From a virus, in IMG/VR virus record IMGVR_UViG_3300009170_000007, positions 1 through 58,560 of that record: 58,560 nt of DNA. The stretch is one strand, 5' to 3'. Every line of letters begins with the position of its first letter. Positions within the stretch are counted from its first letter, which is position 1. The notes under the pieces are model-generated. The model was not told the origin of the DNA. It ran no database searches and was given only the letters and a program-made list of their open reading frames with translations. Shown here in pieces: positions 1-8,191 of this stretch. The translations under genes and the position numbers were made by a program.

Positions 1-34
1 AAAAAGATTTGACAAGGCGAGTGAAAGAACTTGA
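1..34 (+). other. Probable 3' end of the gene that starts at 58265, if the window is circular
   Basis: Joining base 58560 to base 1 lets the truncated reading frame from 58265 continue for twelve more codons to a TGA at 32-34. The next gene can start at the GTG at 21, giving a short overlap like those seen throughout this operon. This is an inference from frame continuity, not proof of circularity. Confidence 0.5.
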
Positions 35-308
35 ACAGCAACTCGCCAACGCGACCAAGCAGATCGTGATGCTGCGGGGTGCGCTTCATGGTGTGGTACT
101 GGCAACAGACCCGTGTGTGATGGTTCGCTACGCAACGGAAGTGCTTGCCGCCACGCAAGACCTATCCGGCTACATCCTCTGTGATGCGGAGCCTGTCGGG
201 GCTGTGGGCCTTGCCAATCGTCCAAACGGTGCTGACGAACCTTATGGGAACCTGTACGAAGAACTGGCAGAGGGAACGCCACTCTACAAAGCGAAGGAGT
301 TGAAATGA
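21..308 (+). CDS. Hypothetical protein with N-terminal coiled coil
   Basis: A 95-residue protein if it starts at the GTG at 21; an in-frame TTG lies at 9. The first 25 residues (KELEQQL...) form a short heptad-like helix and the rest is an acidic Ala/Gly/Leu-rich domain without a motif I recognise. The gene ends in an ATGA overlap with the next gene, so they are translationally coupled. An AAGG lies very close to the GTG, so the start is uncertain. Function unknown. Confidence 0.55.
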   Translation: MKELEQQLANATKQIVMLRGALHGVVLATDPCVMVRYATEVLAATQDLSGYILCDAEPVGAVGLANRPNGADEPYGNLYEELAEGTPLYKAKELK

Positions 309-616
309 GCAACAAATGGATCGACCTTCCCGGTCTTCCTCACATAGCCGCCGCAGTGTTGCTTACGTGGGAAATTGAGTTTTCTGCACAAGGTTCTTTG
401 TGGACCGTTTGGAATGGAAAACTGTGGGACTCCGATTGGAAATATCGGGGGCGTCCAAAACAACCCAAGACCCATGAGATTCTTCGTGAGTGTTGGAGCC
501 ACCCAGAGGGGTTCCTGACATGGAGAAAACCTGGTGAGTTACAGGGTCTTTCACCTGAGAAATGGGAACGCCTACCGGCTGGAGACATCACCGAGGAGTT
601 GAAATCATGTTCTTAG
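305..616 (+). CDS. Small hypothetical protein, paralogue of the gene at 58265
   Basis: A 103-residue protein with AAGGAG at 294-299 before its ATG. It shares a spaced pattern with the gene at 58265: MxNxWxDLP at the N-terminus, WEI, a central YRGRP/FRGRP block, ECWxHPE, WR, and a C-terminal PAGDIT. The conserved Trp, Arg and Gly positions suggest a small compact domain. No catalytic motif is visible. On a circular map the two paralogues flank a single short gene, which suggests a local duplication. Confidence 0.75.
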   Translation: MSNKWIDLPGLPHIAAAVLLTWEIEFSAQGSLWTVWNGKLWDSDWKYRGRPKQPKTHEILRECWSHPEGFLTWRKPGELQGLSPEKWERLPAGDITEELKSCS

Positions 617-777
617 AACTTGACATTATCTTGGGGAACTTGACAGACAAGATAGACGCTAGAACCAAGTTACTCGAGCGAGCCAAGGAGATACTTGAAC
701 AATGTTACCCATATCCTTCTGTTTCACGTAAATATCACACACTCCTTAAAGACATCGATAAGGTGCTGAAGAAATGA
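607..777 (+). CDS. Small helical hypothetical protein
   Basis: A 56-residue protein. I chose the ATG at 607 because GAGGAG lies about ten bases upstream; a longer version from 562 would sit deep inside the previous gene. The sequence is mostly charged helix (DKIDARTKLLERAKEILEQ) with no known motif. It ends in an ATGA overlap with the next gene. Function unknown. Confidence 0.6.
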   Translation: MFLELDIILGNLTDKIDARTKLLERAKEILEQCYPYPSVSRKYHTLLKDIDKVLKK

Positions 778-917
778 CTCACACCGTAACCTGGACCTGC
801 TTCCGCTGTAAGGAACGCAAATGCTCTGTTCAAGGCTCTAAGTTTGTAGTGATAGGAAAGTACAAGCGGCGTGTCTGTCCCGACTGTTTAGCTGGAAAAC
901 CCAATGGCAATGTTTGA
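774..917 (+). CDS. Small zinc-ribbon-like protein
   Basis: A 47-residue protein starting in an ATGA overlap. It has two knuckles, CFRC near residue 9 and CPDC near residue 35, as in a four-cysteine zinc ribbon, with a basic stretch (KYKRRV) just before the second. It may bind nucleic acid or a partner protein, but this is inferred from the fold type alone. The next gene starts inside it. Confidence 0.6.
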   Translation: MTHTVTWTCFRCKERKCSVQGSKFVVIGKYKRRVCPDCLAGKPNGNV

Positions 918-1101
918 CCCAGCCGGAAATGATCGTTACCGGGAGATTACTAATCAACCCACCAACTCAGATGGTATATCTCTCAACCTTAGGTACTGTT
1001 CTATTTGTAAGAACCGTGTGCAAATCGCCGGCGGGAAATACATTAGAGGTACCTCCCGCCATAACCCTGGACGCTTTATCTGTAAGGATTGCAAATGTTA
1101 G
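904..1101 (+). CDS. Small zinc-finger-like protein
   Basis: A 65-residue protein from ATG 904 (an ATG at 910 is also possible). It carries CSIC and CKDC knuckles around an AGGKYIRGTSR loop, a treble-clef or ribbon-like arrangement common in small phage proteins. It follows another four-cysteine protein directly, so two tandem zinc-binding proteins lie here. Its 3' end overlaps the start of the next gene. The role is unknown. Confidence 0.6.
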   Translation: MAMFDPAGNDRYREITNQPTNSDGISLNLRYCSICKNRVQIAGGKYIRGTSRHNPGRFICKDCKC

Positions 1102-1835
1102 TTGACCTGTGTTACGAAGTAGCCGCCATCCCCTCTTATCAATCCCTTTATACTGGGGTCAGGAAAGTGGTGCAGGGAATCACCCACTCCCTGGATACTC
1201 TACCTGAAGTCGACTTAGCTCAGCTAGGTTATCGGGGAGGAAAAATCCCTCAACTCATGCGTAACTACTTCAATCAGGAGGAAGTCAATGCAGCTAAAAC
1301 CAAGCTGGCCGCTCGCCGCAGTTCTCCGCACACATCCGTTGCTCTCAATACCCTGGGACAAAACAAAGACACTCGGTCTCAAGGGCACTGTATCCGTTCC
1401 ATCATTATTACTCAAACAACCAAGTGGACTGAAGTCGACATCATATACCGAAGCACGGAGCTCATTCAAAAGCACACCGCCGATTATGCCCTCTTACCAA
1501 TCATTCTTGAACAGCTTGGCCTGGCACACCCCCCCCGCATCTACCGGCTTTACTTCGCCAATTGCTTCCTTACCGCGCTCTTCGCTCCGATCCTCTTTCA
1601 GCATACCCACCCTATTGAGTTCTATGAACACCTAAAGAGGCACGATCCTCGGTACTACCGGACTTTCCTCAACGCCACGGCTAAGTTCTTCGAGCCAGAA
1701 TGCCGATACGCTTACAAGCATAGAGTAAAGATGTGGGAAATGACTCAGGCTAAACTGGACTGTCGTGCCTTAGCTAAATACTGCCAGGACAATGGCGCCT
1801 CTTTTCAGCCTGGGGAGTACCTCGATGAGTCTTAA
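1095..1835 (+). CDS. Thymidylate-synthase-fold protein, possible dCMP-modifying enzyme (first copy)
   Basis: A 246-residue protein. ATG 1095 is preferred over TTG 1089 because AAGGA lies at 1084-1088. I see a divergent thymidylate synthase core. Cys99 (QGHCI) lies exactly 20 residues before Arg119 (YRSTE), and Asp130 lies 11 residues after Arg119. In E. coli ThyA the same spacing links Cys146, Arg166 and Asn177. The Asn-to-Asp change is the one known to switch T4 gp42 to dCMP. The Asp of the RSxD motif is Glu122 here, and the rest of the family signature is weak. It may be a second enzyme or a partner subunit of the protein at 2025. The family call is an inference from motif spacing. Confidence 0.5.
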   Translation: MLVDLCYEVAAIPSYQSLYTGVRKVVQGITHSLDTLPEVDLAQLGYRGGKIPQLMRNYFNQEEVNAAKTKLAARRSSPHTSVALNTLGQNKDTRSQGHCIRSIIITQTTKWTEVDIIYRSTELIQKHTADYALLPIILEQLGLAHPPRIYRLYFANCFLTALFAPILFQHTHPIEFYEHLKRHDPRYYRTFLNATAKFFEPECRYAYKHRVKMWEMTQAKLDCRALAKYCQDNGASFQPGEYLDES

Positions 1836-2028
1836 GAATTTAGATGAAGTAGCCATCCTACAAAAGTACATCGTTGATCTTGATCAAGAGTTGTCAAGAC
1901 AGAAGGATGAAAATAGGATCCGGTTCATGTGTGCTGCCCTTTCCAGTACTCCGGCTAATGCCAACCCTGAATTAGCCGCTGACAGGGCTTATAATATCGC
2001 TATACACTGCATGAGAATAATTCAATGA
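1825..2028 (+). CDS. Small hypothetical protein between the two TS-fold genes
   Basis: A 67-residue protein from ATG 1825, with GGGGAG a few bases upstream. The N-terminal half is a charged helix (ILQKYIVDLDQELSRQKDE) and the C-terminal half an Ala-rich helix ending CMRIIQ. It overlaps the genes on both sides, so it is part of the same translationally coupled group. No known motif. It could be an accessory factor of the neighbouring enzymes, but nothing in it shows that. Confidence 0.6.
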   Translation: MSLKNLDEVAILQKYIVDLDQELSRQKDENRIRFMCAALSSTPANANPELAADRAYNIAIHCMRIIQ

Positions 2029-2831
2029 AATACCCCTCTTTCCAAGATCTACTGATGGATGTTCGGTTGGCCTTTTCCACAGCGCCCATTGTTAAGCCAA
2101 GTCATTGGCAGGGGACGCTGGTTCGTGGTAAGCCAGACATGGAGACTTATGAGATCCTCAACCACTCCTCTACCCTATGGTTACCGGATGAGGAACTAGA
2201 AGGCTATCGGAAAGACATTGAGCCTGACCTTCCATGGGCTGATGATCACTTTGAGGAAAGAGTCTGCGGCTATCCTCTCAACCCCGGTATTCAATGGTCC
2301 AAATGGAGATTAGGGAAAGGTGCCGACCAGTTCAGGGAGCCCAGTGGGAGGTTCAACCACAACTATATGGAGCGATTCTGGCCCCGCTACGCCCGTAAAG
2401 TTCCCGCGTCCGATAGACCACAACCCCAGTTTCTTTTAGGTTTGACTCCACATAGGGGAATCCTCTATGAGTATGGTGACTTGCATAGTGTAGTCGAGTT
2501 ACTAGCTCGGGAGCCCCTCACTCGTCAAGCCTTTCTACCTATATTCTTTCCAGAGGACACCGGAGCTGTCCATAAGGATCGAACTCCCTGTACCTTAGGC
2601 TACCATTTCATAGTCCGGAACGACCAGCTGCATGGCGTTTATTATCTTCGCTCCTGTGATGTTACTAATCACTGGCGAAATGACATCTACATGGCCATTC
2701 GTCTGATAATATGGATATTGGAACGGTTAAGGACCGTTCAACCCGAGGCCTGGGAAATGATTAGTCCCGGGACTCTTACAACTCACATTACCTCACTACA
2801 CTGCTTCCGTGGAGAATACTCAAAGCTTTGA
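2025..2831 (+). CDS. Thymidylate synthase family protein with dCMP-type active site (putative dCMP hydroxymethylase)
   Basis: A 268-residue protein. The segment from residue 183 to 233 aligns without gaps to E. coli ThyA: TPC (Cys189 = catalytic Cys146), YxxRSCD (Arg209, Ser210, Asp212 = Arg166, Ser167, Asp169) and Asp220 in place of Asn177. LTTHITSLH near the C-terminus matches the ThyA DTHLYSNH block. Asn to Asp at this position marks dCMP specificity in T4 dCMP hydroxymethylase (Asp179). The predicted reaction is transfer of a one-carbon unit from methylenetetrahydrofolate to C5 of dCMP. Whether methyl or hydroxymethyl is made cannot be told. The protein ends soon after the His block, which is short for the family. 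ATGA-type overlap with the gene upstream. Confidence 0.72.
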   Translation: MKYPSFQDLLMDVRLAFSTAPIVKPSHWQGTLVRGKPDMETYEILNHSSTLWLPDEELEGYRKDIEPDLPWADDHFEERVCGYPLNPGIQWSKWRLGKGADQFREPSGRFNHNYMERFWPRYARKVPASDRPQPQFLLGLTPHRGILYEYGDLHSVVELLAREPLTRQAFLPIFFPEDTGAVHKDRTPCTLGYHFIVRNDQLHGVYYLRSCDVTNHWRNDIYMAIRLIIWILERLRTVQPEAWEMISPGTLTTHITSLHCFRGEYSKL

Positions 2832-3792
2832 AGAACTCTGGGCTGAACTCAAATTTCAGCTCAATCTAACCGACCATGACCTGGAGAACCAAATGAAACC
2901 TCTTGTTATCTACCACGCCAACTGTGCAGATGGATTCGGAGCCGCTTACGCTGCATGGACCCATCTGGGCGACCACGCGGATTATGCTCCCGCCAATTAC
3001 GGAGATTGTGTGATTAGTGCTGATAGCATCTTGATTGGCGAAGACACCTACGTAGTTACCGATCGTTGGGTATACATCTTGGACTACTCTTTGCCGGTTT
3101 CTGAGATGCATCTGCTCATGAAGATCTGTCCACGAGTAATCTGGCTAGACCATCATAAGACGGCCATCGAGAACTGGGTCGGGAAAGGGGCTCTGGATGA
3201 GTTTGTTAGCATCAATTCTTCTACCAACATCCGACTCAATAATGAGAAGTCTGGGTGTCGTCTAGCTTGGGAGTTCTTCCATACCGAGGAACCCCCCATG
3301 GGATTACGACACATCGAGGACTGGGATCTGTGGCGCTTCACGATGGCCGACACTAAGGCTTACTGTGAAGGACTACGTCAAGTACCCCAGAATTTCGAGG
3401 CCTGGGAAGAAGTCATGCATTCTCCTGATCTCCACTGGAAGACCATCCGGGTGGGGGAAACACTGCTGAAGTCTCAAGCTATCCGGATCAATAAGGTAGC
3501 TCACGGAAAGTTGAACGCCATTACCCTTCACGACAACGAGGGTACTCCTCACACTTTCAATAGCATCAACGTCTGCAATGACATCAGCGAAACGGGTAAT
3601 GCGATTTGCCTTCGTACCGGTTTGCCCAGTGCCACCTTCTTCGTCAATCTCAATGAAGTAGTCATCTCTCTTCGATCAGAGGGTGACTTCGACGTTTCCC
3701 GAATCGCCAAGCACTACGGGGGCGGTGGACACAAGAACGCAGCTGGATTCAAGATGAACACTACCATCTTTTTCAACACCATCTGGAAATGA
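2809..3792 (+). CDS. DHH-family phosphoesterase
   Basis: A 327-residue protein of the DHH/DHHA1 superfamily, which includes RecJ-like exonucleases and NrnA-type oligoribonucleases that cleave phosphodiesters with Mn2+. Visible motifs are HANCADGFGAAYAA near the N-terminus, a WLDHHKT core (the DHH motif) and a C-terminal GGGGHKNAAGF DHHA1 signature. GTG 2809 gives an extra 28 residues of coding-like helix. ATG 2893 has a better ribosome site (GGAG, six bases) and starts right at the domain. The substrate cannot be told; a role in nucleotide turnover or end processing fits the neighbours. Confidence 0.85.
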   Translation: MENTQSFEELWAELKFQLNLTDHDLENQMKPLVIYHANCADGFGAAYAAWTHLGDHADYAPANYGDCVISADSILIGEDTYVVTDRWVYILDYSLPVSEMHLLMKICPRVIWLDHHKTAIENWVGKGALDEFVSINSSTNIRLNNEKSGCRLAWEFFHTEEPPMGLRHIEDWDLWRFTMADTKAYCEGLRQVPQNFEAWEEVMHSPDLHWKTIRVGETLLKSQAIRINKVAHGKLNAITLHDNEGTPHTFNSINVCNDISETGNAICLRTGLPSATFFVNLNEVVISLRSEGDFDVSRIAKHYGGGGHKNAAGFKMNTTIFFNTIWK

Positions 3793-3793
3793 C

Positions 3794-4072
3794 ATGAAAA
3801 CTATCTTCGTAACTCCCGACACCCTAAAGGATAGCCCTGAGCTGAACATGATTCGCAAAGCGTTAGCGGCTGAGCTCATCGAGCTTTCCCGACCTCTGGA
3901 ACTGGTGGTGGATGATGAGATCATGGATCATCTATTGATCGTTATCAGTAACTTATGCTCAGAAATACCCCAACCCAAAGAGATATACGACCGGCTCCTC
4001 GGCAAGGGATATAAGCACCCCGCGGGATGGGCACCTAACGAAACCCACCCCACCCCTGAGCAAGTTCAATGA
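3794..4072 (+). CDS. Hypothetical protein
   Basis: A 92-residue acidic protein placed one base after the DHH gene and overlapping the dCMP deaminase by ATGA. The central part (IRKALAAELIELSRPLELVVDDEIMDHLLIV) is broken by prolines but largely helical; the tail is Pro/His rich. I do not recognise it. Confidence 0.6.
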   Translation: MKTIFVTPDTLKDSPELNMIRKALAAELIELSRPLELVVDDEIMDHLLIVISNLCSEIPQPKEIYDRLLGKGYKHPAGWAPNETHPTPEQVQ

Positions 4073-4545
4073 GAATTTCCCGGGACGAGCAAATGGCTTA
4101 CCATGCCCTCGTCACCTCTCTTCGCTCTACCTGTGGACGAAAGATGGTGGGGGCTATCATAGCCAGAGAGGGGAGAATCATATCCTCGGGCTATGCTGGG
4201 CCTCCCTCGGGATTCCCTCATTGCAACAGGGCCTGCACGGTGGCCTCAAGCGCCATGGGTGGATGTCAACGCACCATTCATGCCGAGCAGAACGCTATCG
4301 CTTACGCCGCTCGACATGGCATCTCTACCGATGGGGCAGTCTTGTATAGCACGTTGTCTCCCTGTACAAATTGTGCAAAGCTCCTGATCAATGCTGGGAT
4401 AAATGCTGTAAAATACATTGAACAGTACCGGGACGCCTCCGGAATTGAATTACTTACTTCAGCTGGAATACCATGTACAACAGTGAATGTCAACTCTGCA
4501 ATCTTCACAAATCTTCAGCAAGCATATGTATCCCAGCCACTTTAG
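4069..4545 (+). CDS. dCMP deaminase family protein
   Basis: A 158-residue zinc-dependent deaminase of the cytidine/dCMP deaminase superfamily; it would convert dCMP to dUMP. The zinc site is visible as HAEQNAI (His ligand and catalytic Glu) and SPCTNC (two Cys ligands). GYAGPPSGFPHC upstream is typical of dCMP deaminases. It lies between the TS-fold genes and DNA polymerase. The polymerase gene starts 73 bases inside its 3' end, an unusually long overlap. In T4 this enzyme works with dCMP hydroxymethylase and dCTPase, which matches the gene set here. Confidence 0.87.
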   Translation: MRISRDEQMAYHALVTSLRSTCGRKMVGAIIAREGRIISSGYAGPPSGFPHCNRACTVASSAMGGCQRTIHAEQNAIAYAARHGISTDGAVLYSTLSPCTNCAKLLINAGINAVKYIEQYRDASGIELLTSAGIPCTTVNVNSAIFTNLQQAYVSQPL

Positions 4546-6956
4546 CCGAAGAGTCTACTGATGTCTTAGTCATTGGCGATGCTCCAAGTGTCTCCGACGC
4601 CAATGCCGGTGCTTACCTCCAGGGGAAGCTGGGAGCTGAGCTCTATCGAGCGATGGATAAGATTGGCATCGAACACTTCGCTTACACTGGGGTAGTCAAG
4701 TGCAACCCGCCAGATGGCAAAAAGCCCGAGCCCGCTGAGGTCAAAGCCTGTTCCCATTACTTACAACAAGAGATAGCCCGGTTACGACCCAAGTTCGTTC
4801 TGGTGCTCGGGGCTACCGCAGTAAAGTCAGTCTGTAAAGAGGCCCGAATCACTGGTGTCGTAGGTAAGGTCATTGAGCGGGACGGCATCAAGTACATGCC
4901 TTGCTTCTCTCCGGCTTATGTTCTGCGTGATCCAGGGAAAGCTCCTGAGTTCAATCGGACTATGGCTAGGTTCAGGGATATGGTAAGAGGGAAGACCCAG
5001 ATTACCACCGAACTCAAAATCCGTATCATCGACCGATCTAACCTGGATGAGTTTCGAACCAAATTCCAGTTAGAGCGTGAGTTTGTATGTGACCTAGAAA
5101 CTTCTGGGCTGGACCATTTTCAACCAGCCTCATACATCAACTGTGTGGGGATGTACCTCCCTTTGGCAGGGGAAGCCTGGGTCTTACCGATACGCAAAGC
5201 TCCAACCCTTCCGGAGGAGACTCAACGTCGACTGCTTGAATGGATGTCCAGCTTAAGCATTCCGGTCATCAACCAAAACTGGAAATTCGACTCACTCTTC
5301 CTGTACCATAAGTTCGGAGTGTCATTCTACAACCGGGATGACACGATGCTTGCTCACTATAACCTGGACGAGAATACCCCGCATGGCCTGAAGGAGAATG
5401 CTAGGTTCCACCTGGATGCTCCTGACTATGATCTGACCACGGCGGAAAAGAAGGGCAATACCACGGCTACTAAGCTCTTCACGTATTGCGCCTGGGACTG
5501 CCACTACACCTATCAGCTCAGGAACCTGTATCGTAAGGACCTGATGAAGGACTTGGAAACCCGAAATATCTATCAGCATCTGACCATGCCCGCCTCCAGG
5601 ATGTACGAGGTTATCGAGCGGGAAGGCCACTTCGTCAACCTGGATAAGTTCCGTGCAACAGAACAGGAGCTATCCACTAAGCTCAAACTGGCAGAAGCTA
5701 AACTCAACCATTCTCTAGGACACCCCATCAATTGGAACTCTCCCGCTCAGGTTGGAAAGGCCCTTTACCATGATCTGGGATTGACTCCATCGGTCTTTAC
5801 GGACAAGGGAGCGGCCAGTACCGGGGAAGAAGCTCTATCCCATCTGGACCACCCCATCGTCAAACAACTGGTGGATTACCGGGAGAATCAGAAGTTTCTC
5901 TCCACCTACATCGAGGGATGGAAGGAATTCATGATCGGCCCCTATCTATACCTTGGGACTAAGCTCCATGGGACGGTCACTGGACGTTACTCTTCACGAC
6001 TCCACCAGGTACCACGTGACGGGACCATCCGCAACCTGATCGAAGCCCCTCCAGGATGGACCTTTGTACAAGGTGACCTCTCCCAAGCTGAACTGAGGGT
6101 CATCGCCATTGTTTCTCAAGACCCAGAACTGGTCAAATGCTATCGAGACGGTATTGATGTTCACTGGAGGACTACGGTTGGGGTTCTTCGGTTAGGGGGA
6201 AGTGAAGCTGATCTTCAAATGGCCAGAGAGACTGTAGCCAAGACGGGGTCAGGTATGGAGCCTCTCTCCATGTCAGAGGTATTAGACCAGTTAGAGGCTA
6301 TGGGACCGGATATGGCTGTGCAACTGGAAAAGCGTTGGAAGGAAAAGCGGAAGCAGTCCAAGGGAATTAACTTCGGGTATGTTTATGGGATGGGAGCTAA
6401 CAAGTTCTGTGAATATGCCAAGCTTAAATATGAGTGGGACGTAACCTTCTCTGAGTCTACCAATATACGCACAGGATTCTTTGGGACTTACCATTTTCTA
6501 CCGGCCTGGCACAAGCGTCAACGGGACCTAGTCAAAATCGATGGGTTCGTTAGGTCTCTATCGGGTAGAAAGCGTCGTCTACCGGGGATCTGGTCTCCAG
6601 ACCGTATGGTCTCTTCTGAAGCTGAGCGTCAAGCAATCAACTCTCCAGTCCAGGGGTTCATTGGTGACCTGAAGGTCATGGGGATGCTAGATATCTATGA
6701 GAAGATTCAACTTCTGAACCCAGACAAAATCCGGATGAAAGGTGAAGTACATGACTCTATCCTCATGTGGGTCAAAACCGAGTACTTGGATGAAATCTTA
6801 CCGCAGGTAAAAAGATGTATGGAGAAACCCACCTGGCTGGACCAATTTGACATAAAATTACCTGTTCCCATTGTAGCTGACATCGAAGTTGGCCCTTGGG
6901 GAGCTGGCAAACCTTGGCATGGAGAAAAGCAATGCTTAAACTGTTCGATGCAATAG
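4473..6956 (+). CDS. Fusion of a family 4 uracil-DNA glycosylase-like domain and family A DNA polymerase
   Basis: An 827-residue replicative polymerase. Residues 1-170 resemble family 4 UDG: Cys6, Cys9, Cys77 and Cys93 have the Fe-S spacing, but the GEAPG motif is GDAPS and the HPS motif is FSPAYVLR, so the catalytic His is missing. Residues about 200-370 are a DEDD 3'-5' exonuclease (CDLETSGLD, NQNWKFD, YCAWD). Residues about 430-810 are the PolA palm and fingers: motif A GDLSQAELR, motif B around KGINFGYVYG, motif C EVHDS. Motif C has Ser where HDE is usual. The start is supported by the CxxC at the very N-terminus despite the overlap with the deaminase. The exonuclease looks active; the glycosylase is probably altered or only senses uracil. 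Confidence 0.92.
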   Translation: MYNSECQLCNLHKSSASICIPATLAEESTDVLVIGDAPSVSDANAGAYLQGKLGAELYRAMDKIGIEHFAYTGVVKCNPPDGKKPEPAEVKACSHYLQQEIARLRPKFVLVLGATAVKSVCKEARITGVVGKVIERDGIKYMPCFSPAYVLRDPGKAPEFNRTMARFRDMVRGKTQITTELKIRIIDRSNLDEFRTKFQLEREFVCDLETSGLDHFQPASYINCVGMYLPLAGEAWVLPIRKAPTLPEETQRRLLEWMSSLSIPVINQNWKFDSLFLYHKFGVSFYNRDDTMLAHYNLDENTPHGLKENARFHLDAPDYDLTTAEKKGNTTATKLFTYCAWDCHYTYQLRNLYRKDLMKDLETRNIYQHLTMPASRMYEVIEREGHFVNLDKFRATEQELSTKLKLAEAKLNHSLGHPINWNSPAQVGKALYHDLGLTPSVFTDKGAASTGEEALSHLDHPIVKQLVDYRENQKFLSTYIEGWKEFMIGPYLYLGTKLHGTVTGRYSSRLHQVPRDGTIRNLIEAPPGWTFVQGDLSQAELRVIAIVSQDPELVKCYRDGIDVHWRTTVGVLRLGGSEADLQMARETVAKTGSGMEPLSMSEVLDQLEAMGPDMAVQLEKRWKEKRKQSKGINFGYVYGMGANKFCEYAKLKYEWDVTFSESTNIRTGFFGTYHFLPAWHKRQRDLVKIDGFVRSLSGRKRRLPGIWSPDRMVSSEAERQAINSPVQGFIGDLKVMGMLDIYEKIQLLNPDKIRMKGEVHDSILMWVKTEYLDEILPQVKRCMEKPTWLDQFDIKLPVPIVADIEVGPWGAGKPWHGEKQCLNCSMQ

Positions 6957-8113
6957 CTCAACACAACTCACCAACCGATAAGGTAAGGCTCCTGAGGGAG
7001 TATCCTTACCAAGCGGACCTGAAGGAAGTTCTAAGATACGCTCTTGATCCCTTCATCACCTTCGGAATCACCTCGATGGTTCGCCCGACTCACTGGGCTC
7101 CCCAAAATGAGGACCAAGCGCATCAGCTACTGGACCTGATGTCACTCCGAAAACTTACCGGCAATGAGGCGAGGGTTAAGCTTGGGGAATGCATGAGGGA
7201 CGCCGAAGATTTCGAAGTGTACCTGAGGATCATTCAGAAAGACCTTTGTTGTGGGCTAGGCCCTAAGCTGGTGCTTCAAGCTTACCCCGGACTGATAAGG
7301 CAGTTTGACGTTATGCGAGCGGCTAAGTTCACCACTCTTCCAACTCGGGGAAACTTCGTCATCGAGCCCAAGTATGATGGTCTTCGATGCATCGCCATGG
7401 TTGATGAGGGAGCCGTCACTCTGCTCTCACGCAATGGGAAAGAGTTTACCTCTTCAGACCATCTGAAGGATTCCATTCTGAAGCTAGGCCGCAATGGAGT
7501 ATTCGACGGGGAACTTACCTCAGGGAACTTCAATTCCTCAGTCTCAGCGGTCAAACGGAAATCAGAACAGAATGACTCTACGGTTTACAACATCTTCGAT
7601 TACCTGGACCCGGATGAATGGAAAACCCCGGTCAATTCCTGGCGTCAGCGACGTTTTAAGCTCACAGAAATGTTTCGGGCAGGTACGCCATCAGGGTTGG
7701 TTTTGACGCCCGCGTACGACCTCTCCTCGGAAGCCGACGCCTTCAAATACTACAACCAGTTTCTCAACCTGGGCTATGAGGGTGGTATCGTGAAGAATGC
7801 CAGAGGTATTTATCGCTTCTCTCGGCATCGGGACTGGATGAAGTTGAAGGAAACCAACGATGCGGATCTTCGGGTAGAATCTCTGGTTGAAGGTGAAGGC
7901 AAGTATCGGGGTATGTTGGGAGCCGCCATCGTCTTCTACAACAACAAACGGGTCAGCGTAGGATCTGGATTCTCAGATGAGCAACGGGAGTTGTTCTGGC
8001 AAAACTCCAACTTGATCCTGAAGAAAGTCATTGAGATTCACTACCATCAGGTGACCCCAGAAGGTTCTCTGAGACATCCCCGGTTCATTAAAATCAGGGA
8101 AGACAAGTCCTGA
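6932..8113 (+). CDS. ATP-dependent DNA ligase
   Basis: A 393-residue ligase that seals nicks through a lysyl-AMP intermediate. The nucleophile motif EPKYDGLR has the Lys at residue 147, followed by FDGEL, GYEGGIVKN and WMKLK, the usual nucleotidyltransferase motifs, then a C-terminal OB-type part (SVGSGF). ATG 6932 is chosen because GGAG lies seven bases before it; the TTG at 6896 would overlap the polymerase further. It is the last gene before the promoter at 8110, closing the replication operon. Confidence 0.92.
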   Translation: MLKLFDAIAQHNSPTDKVRLLREYPYQADLKEVLRYALDPFITFGITSMVRPTHWAPQNEDQAHQLLDLMSLRKLTGNEARVKLGECMRDAEDFEVYLRIIQKDLCCGLGPKLVLQAYPGLIRQFDVMRAAKFTTLPTRGNFVIEPKYDGLRCIAMVDEGAVTLLSRNGKEFTSSDHLKDSILKLGRNGVFDGELTSGNFNSSVSAVKRKSEQNDSTVYNIFDYLDPDEWKTPVNSWRQRRFKLTEMFRAGTPSGLVLTPAYDLSSEADAFKYYNQFLNLGYEGGIVKNARGIYRFSRHRDWMKLKETNDADLRVESLVEGEGKYRGMLGAAIVFYNNKRVSVGSGFSDEQRELFWQNSNLILKKVIEIHYHQVTPEGSLRHPRFIKIREDKS

Positions 8114-8138
8114 CATCCGGGCCTGACCCTGATATAAT
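8110..8138 (+). promoter_or_regulatory. Sigma70-like promoter for the DUF932 recombination operon
   Basis: CTGACA at 8110-8115, a 17-base spacer and a perfect TATAAT at 8133-8138. It starts at the ligase stop codon and lies about 50 bases before ATG 8192, which has AAGGAG upstream. The bases after the -10 (GAATTTGTCGGC) resemble those of the promoter at 51696. Confidence 0.75.
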
Positions 8139-8191
8139 GAATTTGTCGGCCCTGGCTGGCACTGGTTACCACCACTTTCAAGGAGAATCAA

